Origin: Lyngbya sp. CCAP 1446/10
GTDB lineage: Bacteria > Cyanobacteriota > Cyanobacteriia > Cyanobacteriales > Microcoleaceae
NCBI RefSeq assembly: GCF_026130175.1
Contig: NZ_JAIGNI010000057.1
Coordinates: 32,001 to 74,695, forward strand
Length of the DNA: 42,695 nt
Direction of reading: 5' to 3'
Under the pieces are notes generated by a model. It ran no database searches and was not told the origin of the DNA. It saw only the letters and a list, made by a program, of their open reading frames with translations. The translations under genes were made by a program, and so were the position numbers. This document shows positions 21,990-30,226 of the stretch, piece after piece (positions within the stretch are counted from its first letter, which is position 1; every line of letters starts with the position of its first letter).

Positions 21990-22995
21990 AGAGACTGTAG
22001 GGCGGGGATTGCAGAACAATATGCCGCGAGATGCTAAATTAATTACTTTAGGGCAAATTTTATCTGCTGTTACCCACGACGATCTAACTATTGAAGAAGC
22101 TTGGCAGCTTGAAGAAATGATGGGTGGCAGACAACTATGGGAAGAGGCACTTGAGTACAGCATTTTTGGCTATCCAGTAGATACAGCAACGCCATCTTTA
22201 GATAAACCTCTGGTGATTGCTGGCAAAACTTTTCATTCTCGCTTGATGACGGGGACGGGAAAATATCGCAGCATTGCAGAAATGCAGCAAAGTGTCAATG
22301 CTAGCAGGTGCGAAATTGTGACTGTGGCTGTGCGGCGGGTGCAGACAAATGCTCCCGGTCATGAAGGATTGGCAGAGGCTCTTGATTGGACTAAAATTTG
22401 GATGCTGCCCAATACTGCTGGCTGTAAAACTGCTGATGAAGCGATTAGAGTTGCTCGTTTGGGCCGGGAAATGGCGAAGCTTTTGGGGCAGGAAGATAAT
22501 AATTTTGTCAAGTTAGAAGTGATTCCTGATGCTAAATATTTGCTGCCAGATCCGATCGGCACTTTGGAAGCCGCAGAGCAATTAGTCAAAGAAGGTTTTG
22601 CCGTTTTGCCTTACATCAATGCCGATCCGCTGCTAGCAAAACGCCTCGAAGAAGTCGGTTGTGCAACTGTCATGCCTTTAGGTTCGCCCATCGGTTCGGG
22701 GCAAGGGATCAATAATGCTGCCAATATTCAAATCATTATTGACACGGTGAAAATTCCTGTGGTAGTCGATGCGGGAATCGGCACTCCCAGCGAAGCGGCC
22801 CAAGCAATGGAAATGGGCGCTGATGCACTGTTGATTAATTCGGCGATCGCCAATGCCCAAAATTCCCCGGCGATGGCAAAAGCAATGGGAATGGCAGCAG
22901 AAGCAGGGCGTTTAGCGTACTTAGCAGGAAGAATGCCTGTCAAAGATTATGCGATCGCCTCTTCCCCCGAAACAGGCACTGTCAACTCAAAATAA
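21964..22995 (+). CDS. thiG: Thiazole synthase with a ~75-residue N-terminal fusion
   Basis: 343 aa from the ATG at 21964 (ribosome-binding site AAGGGAAGAG). From about residue 82 ([15 protein letters not shown]) it is a typical cyanobacterial ThiG, which builds the thiazole phosphate of thiamine from DXP, ThiS-thiocarboxylate and dehydroglycine. [10 protein letters not shown] holds the Schiff-base Lys; [13 protein letters not shown] and [14 protein letters not shown] are the phosphate loops. Residues 1-~75 (e.g. [33 protein letters not shown]) are a small helical domain not found in usual ThiG. There is no stop or well-placed start between them. The gene overlaps the nuclease-like ORF by 26 nt, so translation is probably coupled. 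ThiO is at 11158. Confidence 0.9.
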   Translation: MEDHFSEFKETVGRGLQNNMPRDAKLITLGQILSAVTHDDLTIEEAWQLEEMMGGRQLWEEALEYSIFGYPVDTATPSLDKPLVIAGKTFHSRLMTGTGKYRSIAEMQQSVNASRCEIVTVAVRRVQTNAPGHEGLAEALDWTKIWMLPNTAGCKTADEAIRVARLGREMAKLLGQEDNNFVKLEVIPDAKYLLPDPIGTLEAAEQLVKEGFAVLPYINADPLLAKRLEEVGCATVMPLGSPIGSGQGINNAANIQIIIDTVKIPVVVDAGIGTPSEAAQAMEMGADALLINSAIANAQNSPAMAKAMGMAAEAGRLAYLAGRMPVKDYAIASSPETGTVNSK

Positions 22996-23075
22996 ATTCC
23001 TGAACTTAAGGGCGGCGCTTTGATAGCGTTTTTTGGTAAAGTGATGGCAATCAAAAATATTGAGGATTGTTGCCA

Positions 23076-23243
23076 ATGCCTTATACTACCGAAGAAGACG
23101 GACGCTTGAACAACTTTGCCAAAGAGCCGAAAGTCTACGGCGCCGAACCTCCCGACAAAAACCAGCAGCGGAACTACATCATCCTAGGTGTTGCAGCATT
23201 CCTGTTGGTGGCCGGTTTGGTGTATGTGGCGGCTTCAGTCTAA
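23076..23243 (+). CDS. psb34: Psb34-like photosystem II assembly protein
   Basis: A 55-aa single-helix thylakoid protein. MPYTTEEDGRLNNFAKEPK followed by YGAEPPDKNQQRNY is the conserved N-terminal arm of the Psb34 (Ssl1498) family, and a membrane helix IILGVAAFLLVAGLVYVAAS follows at ~35-54. Psb34 binds CP47-containing assembly intermediates and competes with high-light-inducible proteins. A GAGG-type ribosome-binding site lies ~11 bp before the ATG. The gene lies 80 bp after thiG and is closed by a hairpin terminator at 23300. It is short, so easily missed, but the family match is clear. Confidence 0.9.
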   Translation: MPYTTEEDGRLNNFAKEPKVYGAEPPDKNQQRNYIILGVAAFLLVAGLVYVAASV

Positions 23244-23299
23244 AAGCTGAGCTGACATTCCAACCTGCTTCAAATCAGAATTTTAAATAATCATTCAAC

Positions 23300-23335
23300 A
23301 AACCATGTTTCCCTACCAAGGTCAACATGGTTTTT
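23300..23335 (+). terminator. Terminator after psb34
   Basis: AAACCATGTT pairs with AACATGGTTT around a 14-base loop and is followed by a T run (TTTTTG). Confidence 0.75.
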
Positions 23336-23652
23336 GTGTTTCAATGAAAAGCAGGTAGTTGCGATAATCCTGAACAGTGCCGAGCGAGCTGAAAAACTAA
23401 ATAAGACCAGCAGAAATTTGGTGGTTTGCTTGGGGCGATGAGGTTCAGGGACTTGGCGGCAATTAATCAGACGGCAGCGTCAAAAATATAAAATTGCTAA
23501 TTGAAAATCTACAATCCTGTGGTGGTTAACGGTGCGATTGACTGCCGAATGGGTCGGTGTTGCGATCAGCTATCGGCGATTTCAACTCTCAACTCTATAA
23601 TCTACAATCCAAAATCTAAAATCTAAAATCTAAAATCTAAAATCGCCAGACT
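23336..23652. other. Intergenic stretch before the TPR gene, ending in AAAATCT repeats
   Basis: No gene is recognised. The last ~60 bp (about 23582-23644) are tandem heptamers of the AAAATCT type running up to ~9 bp before the start of the TPR gene. The ribosome-binding site is therefore poor. Confidence 0.6.
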
Positions 23653-23655
23653 GTG

Positions 23656-25878
23656 ATGTCTACTCCTTCCCAAAAAGTTTCTAGCTCGAACAAGCAGATC
23701 TATCAACGCTTGAAACAGGCGATCGACCTCAACTTACGCCGTCAAATTTTTATCGCCGCCTGTGACGACTTGTGTTTGCGCGACTGTCTGGCAGCCCGCT
23801 TGCAGGCAGAATTAGCCACCGACAGTGCTGACTCGATTTCTCGTCCCTCCTCGATCGACTATCCCCGATTTGTCAGTTTGGAACTCGACGTGAGCGATCC
23901 AAATCCTTGGGACTCGATCGCCCGGTGGCTGACCCAATACCCACCGCCCCGAAACGGTGGCAGCGGAGGCCGTTTGCCGGGATTTCAAATTCTCGGAGCC
24001 GAACACCTGACCAGGCACTCACCAGCCGTGCAGTGGTCGTTCCTGAGCCATTTGAGAGACATCGAAGCAAACCTGCAAATGTGCGAGTCTACTCTGTTGC
24101 TGTGGGTTTCGCGCCCTTGGCTAAGTTCGATCGAGCAATCTGCCCCGGAATTTTGGCAATGGCGCACCGGAGTATTTGAGTTTGAAGGCGAACCAACTCC
24201 AGCTAAGGGAGACTTCGGGCACTCGGAAGACTTCGGGCACTCGGAAAACTTCGGAAACTTGCGGGACAACGGAGACTATGGCGACAAACTTTTAAAATAT
24301 TCAAAGTCTCAAGAATCCCCAATTCCCGATTCCCCATCCCCAATTCCCGATTCCCCATCCCCAATTCCCGATTCTCCCTCGACCACAACAGATTCTAAAT
24401 CCGTAGAACTGGCAGATTTGGTGCTAGCATCGGCCTCCGAGGAGTTGGAAGCAGCAGATAATCCCGCATCGGAGGACAATTTACTGCCGCTGCAAACCCT
24501 GCAATACATCGAACTGTTGCAAGAACATCAGTGCTGTTCCGAAGCATTGGCTTTGGCTTATTACAGTTTGGGAAATTACTACCGCGATCGCATTTTGGGC
24601 GGAGACGCTTCCCCGCAAAACCTGACAATTGCTATTCGCGCGATCGAGCAAGTGATTGCATACCTGGAACTCGACGACAACTCGCAGCAACATCAACCAC
24701 TAACCGACGAATGCGCGCGGCTAATTGCCCAATTGACACAAAATTTAACTCAGTACGAGTCCAACAGCCTACCGCCAATTTCCGATCTAATCAACGATCT
24801 CGGCACTTTCTACTGGATGCTGTCGCGCGATCGCACGAATGGGCTCAACTCCGCAGATCCGGTATCCTGTCTCGAACGCAGCATCGCCCTCTACCTTGAA
24901 GGTTTGAACCGCACAGATGCCGACAGTGAACCTCAAACCCGCGTGAGATTAAACAAAAATTTGGGAATCGCTGCGGCAGATTTAGCCCGCTATCAAGACA
25001 AGACAGAGAACTTGCAGCAAGCAGTTGCAGCTTACCAACAAGCGCTACTAGATCTAGACCCCGCAGCCGAACCCCAGCAGTACGCGGCGGCTCAGAATAA
25101 TTTGGCGACAGCATACTGGAATTTAGCTCAAGATGGTCAGCCGATCGTCTATCTCAAAAGCGCGATCGCCGCTTACACTCAAGCCCTCTGCTGTTACAGT
25201 CCCGATCGAGAACCGCTCAACTATGCCGGAGTCCAAAACAACCTTGGTACTGCTTGCTGGAACCTCGCCCAGCACGAACCCTCAGAACTCCTGCTAGTCA
25301 GGGCGATTGATGCCTACCGCGAAGCCTTGAAATATCGCACCCGAGAATTAGTACCAGCAGCAGCAGCAGCCACCTACAACAATCTCGGTACCGCTTATTG
25401 GCATTTGGCGAACCAGTTCCAGCAGCAACAGGCGCGGACGGAATCTTTACAGCAGGCGATTACCGCCTACGAAGCTGCGCTGGATATCGCCGGAAAGCTC
25501 GATCGAACCCAACTCACTTTTGACACTCTTGCCGCCCGCAACAATCTCGGACTAGCCCACTATCAACTAGCCACAGATCCAGATTTCGCCACCAACAAAG
25601 CCGCCCAAACCAGCCATCTAGAAGCAGCACTGCACCACCAGTTGCAAGTGTGCACTGCCTGGGGACAACATCTCAACGACAAAGGGTTAATATATGGAGA
25701 TAAACTTAACCTGCAAGCCCCCGCCAACTCCCAAGCTGCCGATTCCCGGCAAACAGCATTGAGTTATATTGTGAAAACGATTAGAGCTTTCTATAGTGAA
25801 TGTGGGCTGCCAGGTCAAAATTTAGCCTTATCCAAAATTCCCGGAGATTTATTGCCTGAAATCTTGCGTAGGCTATAA
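23656..25878 (+). CDS. Tetratricopeptide-repeat protein
   Basis: 740 aa from the ATG at 23656 (a GTG one codon earlier is possible). The N-terminal ~180 residues form an uncharacterised domain with RRQIFIAACDDLCLRDCLAA and LLLWVSRPWL, resembling an ATPase-like or effector fold without a visible P-loop. A low-complexity linker at ~190-250 contains repeated SPIPDSP units encoded by a DNA minisatellite at ~24316-24377. From ~270 to 700 there are multiple TPRs with the pattern ALAYYSLGNYYRD, AAAQNNLATAYWNLAQ, AGVQNNLGTACWNLA, TYNNLGTAYWHLA and ARNNLGLAHYQLA. It is probably a protein-interaction scaffold. Partner and pathway are unknown. Confidence 0.85.
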   Translation: MSTPSQKVSSSNKQIYQRLKQAIDLNLRRQIFIAACDDLCLRDCLAARLQAELATDSADSISRPSSIDYPRFVSLELDVSDPNPWDSIARWLTQYPPPRNGGSGGRLPGFQILGAEHLTRHSPAVQWSFLSHLRDIEANLQMCESTLLLWVSRPWLSSIEQSAPEFWQWRTGVFEFEGEPTPAKGDFGHSEDFGHSENFGNLRDNGDYGDKLLKYSKSQESPIPDSPSPIPDSPSPIPDSPSTTTDSKSVELADLVLASASEELEAADNPASEDNLLPLQTLQYIELLQEHQCCSEALALAYYSLGNYYRDRILGGDASPQNLTIAIRAIEQVIAYLELDDNSQQHQPLTDECARLIAQLTQNLTQYESNSLPPISDLINDLGTFYWMLSRDRTNGLNSADPVSCLERSIALYLEGLNRTDADSEPQTRVRLNKNLGIAAADLARYQDKTENLQQAVAAYQQALLDLDPAAEPQQYAAAQNNLATAYWNLAQDGQPIVYLKSAIAAYTQALCCYSPDREPLNYAGVQNNLGTACWNLAQHEPSELLLVRAIDAYREALKYRTRELVPAAAAATYNNLGTAYWHLANQFQQQQARTESLQQAITAYEAALDIAGKLDRTQLTFDTLAARNNLGLAHYQLATDPDFATNKAAQTSHLEAALHHQLQVCTAWGQHLNDKGLIYGDKLNLQAPANSQAADSRQTALSYIVKTIRAFYSECGLPGQNLALSKIPGDLLPEILRRL
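24316..24377. repeat. In-gene 18-bp minisatellite (CCAATTCCCGATTCCCCA)
   Basis: About three 18-bp units in frame in the TPR gene, encoding SPIPDSP repeats. It resembles the intergenic short repeats of this genome and is likely variable in copy number. Confidence 0.8.
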
Positions 25879-25921
25879 CTATGGCTATAACTATGGCTAT
25901 AAATATGGCTATAACTGTTAA
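25874..25921. repeat. Short tandem repeat CTATGGCTATAA
   Basis: About four degenerate 12-bp units directly at the stop codon of the TPR gene. Confidence 0.75.
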
Positions 25922-26234
25922 AAACTCAATTTTTTCAAGATTTGTACCCAGTTTTCTATTATTATAAAAAATACCCTGAAAACCCTGTGACTTTAGTCCA
26001 GGGATGAAAGGGCATGGCAAGATTTATCCTGCCTATCAGATCTACCAATTGCACAAATGTCTGGCTAGTGTGCTATCGTCAAAAGAGTCGAAACTTGCGA
26101 ATTTTGAGAAATCAAGTATCTAGCTTAACAACAGTACGGATGCTCAAAATAATTAATCACAACCAATTACTTTGGTTCTGAACCGATTAAATCGTCTAAA
26201 TCGTCAGTAAAAGACGTTAAAACCTACCCCCGGA

Positions 26235-26388
26235 CTGGAGGAAAGTTACGACCGAGGAGCTAGTTGTAAGACTAGGATAGCAGACCGCCATTTTTGGCAA
26301 AAGGATTGCGCCCGGAAACCCTGACAATAGGGATATTAAGGCTGGAAAGTCTTAAGAATCCCCGTCGCTTTAGCGCGGGGAGTGTCAA
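26235..26388 (+). ncRNA. IS200/IS605-like right-end / omega-RNA-like remnant
   Basis: CCCCG-T-CGC-TTTA-GCG-CGGGG (26360-26380) followed by AGTGTCAA is very like the subterminal hairpin and end of IS200/IS605-type (tnpB-carrying) elements in cyanobacteria. The ~120 bp upstream can fold: TAAGACT (26267) pairs with AGTCTTA (26348), enclosing GCCA-TTTT-TGGC (26287-26298) and CCCT-GACAAT-AGGG (26319-26332). No transposase or TnpB/IscB frame is present. It ends ~40 bp before the response-regulator start. The identification is from recall of the element end; other structured RNAs are possible. Confidence 0.5.
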
Positions 26389-26430
26389 GGCTGAATATTC
26401 TTGCCTAATTCTTCAAGCAAAGTTGTGGTC

Positions 26431-27123
26431 ATGGCCCCTGTAAAAATCCTTGTGGTTGATGACGACCCGGCAATCCGAAATTTAATTCACCGTTTTTTGA
26501 GCCAGCAAGGTTATCAACTAGAGTCTGCCGAAGACGGTCAGACCGGTCTGGAATTATTTGAGCAACTCAATCCTGACTTAGTAGTTCTAGATGTAAATTT
26601 ACCCGATACTACTGGCTACAAACTGTGTCAAGAAATGCAAAGACGCACGGGCGTGTTTGTGTTGATGCTGACCTGCCGAACCGATGAAGCTGACAAAATG
26701 AAAGGGTTTGCCGAAGGTGCTGACGACTACATTACTAAACCTTTTAGTCTTGTAGAAATTGGAGCTCGCGTTGCAGCAATTTTGAAGCGTAAACGCATTG
26801 TTACTCCCACTCAACAACAAAGTCTTACCTTTGGACAGCTACTAATAGATCCCGTCCGCCGCGAAGTGATTCTCAACAATCAGATAGTGGCTTTGACTGC
26901 TTTGGAATTCGACTTGCTGTACTGTTTGGCCAGCAAACCCGGTCGCGTGTGGAGGCGATCGGAATTGCTGCATGAAGTCTGGGACTACGAGTATGTGGGA
27001 GCCGATCGCGTGGTGGATGTCCATATAGGTCAAATTCGCCGCAAAATTGAACCAGATACCAACCAAATTGCGATGATTCAAACCGTCCGGGGAGTGGGTT
27101 ACAAGTTTGAGCCAAAAGCCTAG
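26431..27123 (+). CDS. OmpR/PhoB-family response regulator
   Basis: 230 aa from the ATG at 26431, which starts MAPVKILVVDDDPAIRNL; a longer frame to 26401 would run into the repeat-like leader. The receiver domain has the acidic pocket DDD (~10-12), the phospho-acceptor Asp in LVVLDVNLPD (~54) and Lys in YITKPF (~105). The C-terminal winged helix shows LTALEFDLLYCLASKPGRVW, DRVVDVHIGQIRRKIE and IQTVRGVGYKFEP. It is not obviously RpaA or RpaB, whose receiver sequences differ. No kinase gene is adjacent. The upstream region carries a structured, transposon-end-like sequence that may form part of its 5' UTR. Confidence 0.92.
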   Translation: MAPVKILVVDDDPAIRNLIHRFLSQQGYQLESAEDGQTGLELFEQLNPDLVVLDVNLPDTTGYKLCQEMQRRTGVFVLMLTCRTDEADKMKGFAEGADDYITKPFSLVEIGARVAAILKRKRIVTPTQQQSLTFGQLLIDPVRREVILNNQIVALTALEFDLLYCLASKPGRVWRRSELLHEVWDYEYVGADRVVDVHIGQIRRKIEPDTNQIAMIQTVRGVGYKFEPKA

Positions 27124-27289
27124 TAGGATTCGGGATTCGGCAGCCGGATCTTTAAGCACCAGGCTGTAGGGGGTGGGTTCACCAAGATCTTTGATTCACA
27201 ATCCAGGATATTTGTAAACCTATCCTCCCCACGCCCTAGCAGAAAGCAGCGCCCCCGCCAGCAGGCATCCCCCGATCTTCCCATCTTCT

Positions 27290-27547
27290 TCACGATGAAG
27301 GACTTACATTATTGCTGTGCAAGTCTTGAGGCGATTGAAACAGAGTTTCGAGATAAACTCTCGCAGCTTGGCGGTAGCTGCGCGAAGCTTCCGGCGTACC
27401 GCTATCAGCATTCTGCAACAAAAACAGCGACAGGGACGCGGAAAATACTCGGTCTAGATCCCATTCGGGATGAGTTTCCAGGTAAGTTTTGAGAGAATCG
27501 TGCAGCGTTTCGGGAATTTCGGCAAAAATACTGACTGTTGGGTTCAT
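27290..27547 (-). CDS. DUF2811-family protein
   Basis: A short cyanobacterial protein (85 aa from the second of two adjacent ATGs). VSIFAEIPETLHDSLKTYLE, then HPEWDLDRVFSASLSLFLLQ and RVYLETLF, match the DUF2811 pattern; members are found almost only in cyanobacteria and have no known function. It is helical and soluble. It is divergent from the DnaA-box-like region at 27859 and convergent with the response regulator. Family assignment is from memory of the conserved core. Confidence 0.8.
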   Translation of the reverse strand: MNPTVSIFAEIPETLHDSLKTYLETHPEWDLDRVFSASLSLFLLQNADSGTPEASRSYRQAARVYLETLFQSPQDLHSNNVSPSS

Positions 27548-27550
27548 CAT

Positions 27551-28054
27551 TTTTTTAGTCTCGCTAATAAATTGAAAACAGAACCCCCTTTTCGGCCGGA
27601 TACAGGTGCAGACACAGCCGAAATCAGAGCGCTTTTTTTTAGGTCGGTCGCATCATTGTGCGTATCAGGAGGTGGGTTTGTCAATGTTGCAAAATATTAC
27701 AAAGTCCTTTATGTAAAAAAAATATTTACGCAATAATCAGCCTTTTGGCGTATTTTTTGTTACATAAATTTATATCTTTGAGGTTTGTCTGAGGGATTTG
27801 GCAAGAGGTTAACTAAATCCCCAATTCCGCAGCAAGATCCGACCGTGCCGTTAATTTCTGTGGAAAACTTTTTGAAATCTGTGGAAAACCTCAGACTTGC
27901 CTGTGGAAACGCTGTGGAATGTTTAGGGAAAAGTCAGGGAAAAAATAAGAATTGCAAAGGGCATGGGGCATGGGGCATGGGGCATGGGGCATCGGTAGCA
28001 AATAACTAATGACTAATGGCTAATGACTACTGACTAATGACTACTGACTACTGA
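27551..28054. other. Intergenic region with AT-rich stretch and DnaA-box-like cluster
   Basis: About 500 bp without a convincing gene. An AT-rich tract (27680-27780, with runs such as AAAAAAAATATTTACG and TTTTTTGTTACATAAATT) precedes four DnaA-box-like sites, then GGGGCAT and CTAATGA heptamer repeats (27959-28062). The 74-codon frame across the boxes has no recognisable features. Confidence 0.6.
27859..27921 (-). promoter_or_regulatory. Four phased DnaA-box-like sites
   Basis: TGTGGAAAA at 27859 and 27880, TGTGGAAAC at 27902 and TGTGGAATG at 27913 are, on the minus strand, TTTTCCACA (twice), GTTTCCACA and CATTCCACA, i.e. cyanobacterial DnaA-box-like. All point the same way, with start-to-start spacings of 21, 22 and 11 bp, whole helical turns. 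Replication-origin or DnaA-regulatory function is inferred only. Confidence 0.45.
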
Positions 28055-28062
28055 CTACTGAC
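27959..28062. repeat. Heptameric repeats (GGGGCAT then CTAATGA/CTACTGA)
   Basis: GGGGCAT units are followed by CTAATGA/CTACTGA units that run into the 3' end of the photolyase gene. The repeat supplies the last residues and TAG stop of that gene. Confidence 0.9.
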
Positions 28063-29560
28063 TTCTTAAGTGCCAGTCGGCGGCTTTTTGGCGGATGGTT
28101 GCCAATTCTTCCGGCGACATTTTGTCGAGATTGGCTAAGATAAAGCTCATTCGCCCGATCGACTGAAGCTTCTCGCGGTGGCGCGCCAGGAAGTCCCAAT
28201 AGAAAAAATTGAACGGACAGGCATTTTCGCCCGATCGCACTGTGCGATCGAACTTACACCCACCACAATAATCGCTCATCTTATTGATGTAATTAGCAGA
28301 AGCAGCGTAGGGTTTCGACGCCAACACACCGCCGTCAGCAAACAAACCCATGCCCAGCACATTCGTCTGCATCACCCAGTCGTAAGCATCAACAAACGCG
28401 CTGTGGAACCAGTTTTCTAACTCCTGGGGCGAGATTCCCGCAATTAGACCAAAATTGCTCAAAATCATCAACCGCTGGATGTGGTGCGCGTAACCGCTGC
28501 CTTCGACTTGAGTTAAAACTTGGTGCAAACAGTTCATATCAGTTTTGCTAGCGTCCCAAAAAAACTCCGGCAGCGGCTGAGTGTGGTTGAACCAATTCTT
28601 CTGAAAATAATCAGCATCCACGTAAAAATAAACACCACGAATGTATTCTCGCCACCCGATAATTTGGCGGATAAAACCCTCCACGCTGTTTAAATTTAAT
28701 TTTTTTTCGAGGTAAGCTGCTTCGGCTGCTTGAATAACCTCTAAAGGATGCAGCAAGCCAATATTGAGATACGGAGAAATTAGGGAATGCCACATAGTTT
28801 CCTCCCCCGTTACCATCGCGTCTTGATAAGGGCCAAAAGTGGGGAGACGCTGTTCGATGAAATTATTTAATACTTGCAAAGCTTGCTCTCGCGTCACCGC
28901 CCAGCGAAAAGGTTCAAGATTGCCGTAAGTTGGGAAAGATAGAGATTTAACTTGTTCGATAACCTCTTGAGTTATAGCATCCGGTTCAAACCAAAGAGCT
29001 TTCGGTGTATTCAGTTTACCTTTTGGCGGCTGGCGATTTTCTTTATCAAAATTCCACTGGCCTCCGACTGGTTTATTGCCATCCATTAAAACTTGGAAGC
29101 GCTGGCGGCTGGCTCGATAAAACTCTTCCATTAACAAACGTTTGCGGCTGGATGCCCAATCTCTGAACTCTGTTTCTTTCCACAGGAATTGATTGTTGGG
29201 AATTAAGCTTATTTTGCAGGGAAGTTGCAAGTTTTGGATGAGCCGTAAAAAAGGGCGATCGTTCGGTGCCATCACCCGCAATTCCGTAATGGCGTGAGCT
29301 TGAATCCAAGCTTTCAGAGGTGTTTCAAAGTCGGCAGATGTTGTGTAAGTGACTTGGCAGCCTGCGCCGCGCAATTCTTCGGCAAAGTGGCGCATTGCCG
29401 ACCAAATTAAGACTAATTTTTGTTGGTGGTAGGGGCGCTGTTGAACCTGTTGCCAAGATTCAATTAAAATTACGGGTAGGGCAGATTCATCATCTGTGCG
29501 GTTGAGAGCAGCTTGGTTGTGCCAAAGTTGATCGCCTAATATCCAAACGCCAACAGTCAT
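28055..29560 (-). CDS. Iron-sulfur bacterial cryptochrome/photolyase (FeS-BCP type)
   Basis: A 501-aa flavoprotein of the deoxyribodipyrimidine-photolyase-related family. The N-terminal antenna-type domain begins VGVWILGDQLWHNQ. The C-terminal FAD domain includes WHSLISPYLNIGLLHP, IGWREYIRGVYFY and WVMQTNVLGMGLFADGG. Four Cys that fit the [4Fe-4S] cluster are present (one in MNCLHQ, two in YCGGCKFD, one in NACPFNFFYWDF). Family members repair (6-4) photoproducts or act as light sensors. Its final two residues and stop codon come from the CTACTGA heptamer array. Flanked by the DnaA-box-like region downstream and a repeat-rich region upstream, it appears to be monocistronic. Confidence 0.92.
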   Translation of the reverse strand: MTVGVWILGDQLWHNQAALNRTDDESALPVILIESWQQVQQRPYHQQKLVLIWSAMRHFAEELRGAGCQVTYTTSADFETPLKAWIQAHAITELRVMAPNDRPFLRLIQNLQLPCKISLIPNNQFLWKETEFRDWASSRKRLLMEEFYRASRQRFQVLMDGNKPVGGQWNFDKENRQPPKGKLNTPKALWFEPDAITQEVIEQVKSLSFPTYGNLEPFRWAVTREQALQVLNNFIEQRLPTFGPYQDAMVTGEETMWHSLISPYLNIGLLHPLEVIQAAEAAYLEKKLNLNSVEGFIRQIIGWREYIRGVYFYVDADYFQKNWFNHTQPLPEFFWDASKTDMNCLHQVLTQVEGSGYAHHIQRLMILSNFGLIAGISPQELENWFHSAFVDAYDWVMQTNVLGMGLFADGGVLASKPYAASANYINKMSDYCGGCKFDRTVRSGENACPFNFFYWDFLARHREKLQSIGRMSFILANLDKMSPEELATIRQKAADWHLRSQ

Positions 29561-30078
29561 TTTATGTTTTACCCTGAAACTTATTTTTCACTGTTCTTGA
29601 AGCCTGATTATCTATTTAGCAAACAGATTTTCCCGATTAGTCACAAATAAAAATTCATAAATTTTTAGGTTTTCCCGGTAACTTACTAGAGCATAACATT
29701 GATTCCTAAATATAGGAGCACCTACCCAATAAAATAAATTTAATGTCGGCGTACTAAGCTGTTCTACATTTAAATTGTATGTCAAAAATCAATAAAATTT
29801 TTGTGGGACGGGCTACAAGCCCATCCCGAATATGCAATTTAAATGCTCAACAGCTTATTCATATGTTAATAGTTTAATCAGCATATAATCGAAAAATAAT
29901 GTGGTGCTATCCCCAACGATTAAATATTTTTTAATTTTCCATAAATAGCTAAAGCCATGTTTTTAAAATAGCCGCAACCGGGTAAAAACAATTAGACATT
30001 CTCCCGGTTTGAGACATAATTTTGCAGATTTTTTCAGTCCTTTCGGATCAAGTCAGTGTTCGATTACTTCAATGGCTA
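29561..30078. other. Gene-free repeat-containing stretch
   Basis: AT-rich, with no recognisable gene. It holds the 103-bp MITE-like element at 29755-29857 and leads into the larger element at 30079. Confidence 0.55.
29755..29857. repeat. MITE-like element, 103 bp (copy 3)
   Basis: TAAGCTGTTC..CATTTAAATTG and CAATTTAAATGCT..ACAGCTTA form inverted ends of ~25 bp. Length and ends equal those of the copy at 13125-13227; the interior differs in sequence but is G/C-rich and hairpin-forming (GGGACGGGCT/AGCCCATCCC). Confidence 0.78.
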
Positions 30079-30226
30079 ATACCAATTTTTTATGAGGCTG
30101 TATAGAATCCGATCTCCCTGGCGCCCCCCTTAATAAGGGGGGGACAAGATTCCGATCAAAGTCCCCCTTGCTTTCGGGGGATGCGAGGGGGATCGGATTC
30201 TATGCAGCCTCACATTAAATTGGTAT
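30079..30226. repeat. MITE-like element, 148 bp
   Basis: ATACCAATTT plus ATGAGGCTG and ATAGAATCCGATC are mirrored at the other end as GATCGGATTCTAT, CAGCCTCA and AAATTGGTAT. Inside is a C-rich inverted core of the same family as 20561-20677. It interrupts the 3' side of a methyltransferase-like pseudogene. Confidence 0.82.

Noticed and set aside
26431..27123. Assignment of the response regulator to RpaA or RpaB
   Set aside because: The receiver sequence around VVDDDPAIRNL and LDVNLPDTTGY does not match either as I recall them; left as OmpR/PhoB family.
27785..28009. 74-codon frame across the DnaA-box-like region
   Set aside because: Its apparent repeat (SVENFLKSVENLR) is a by-product of the phased TGTGGAAAA sites, and its end runs into GGGGCAT repeats; no homologue recognised.
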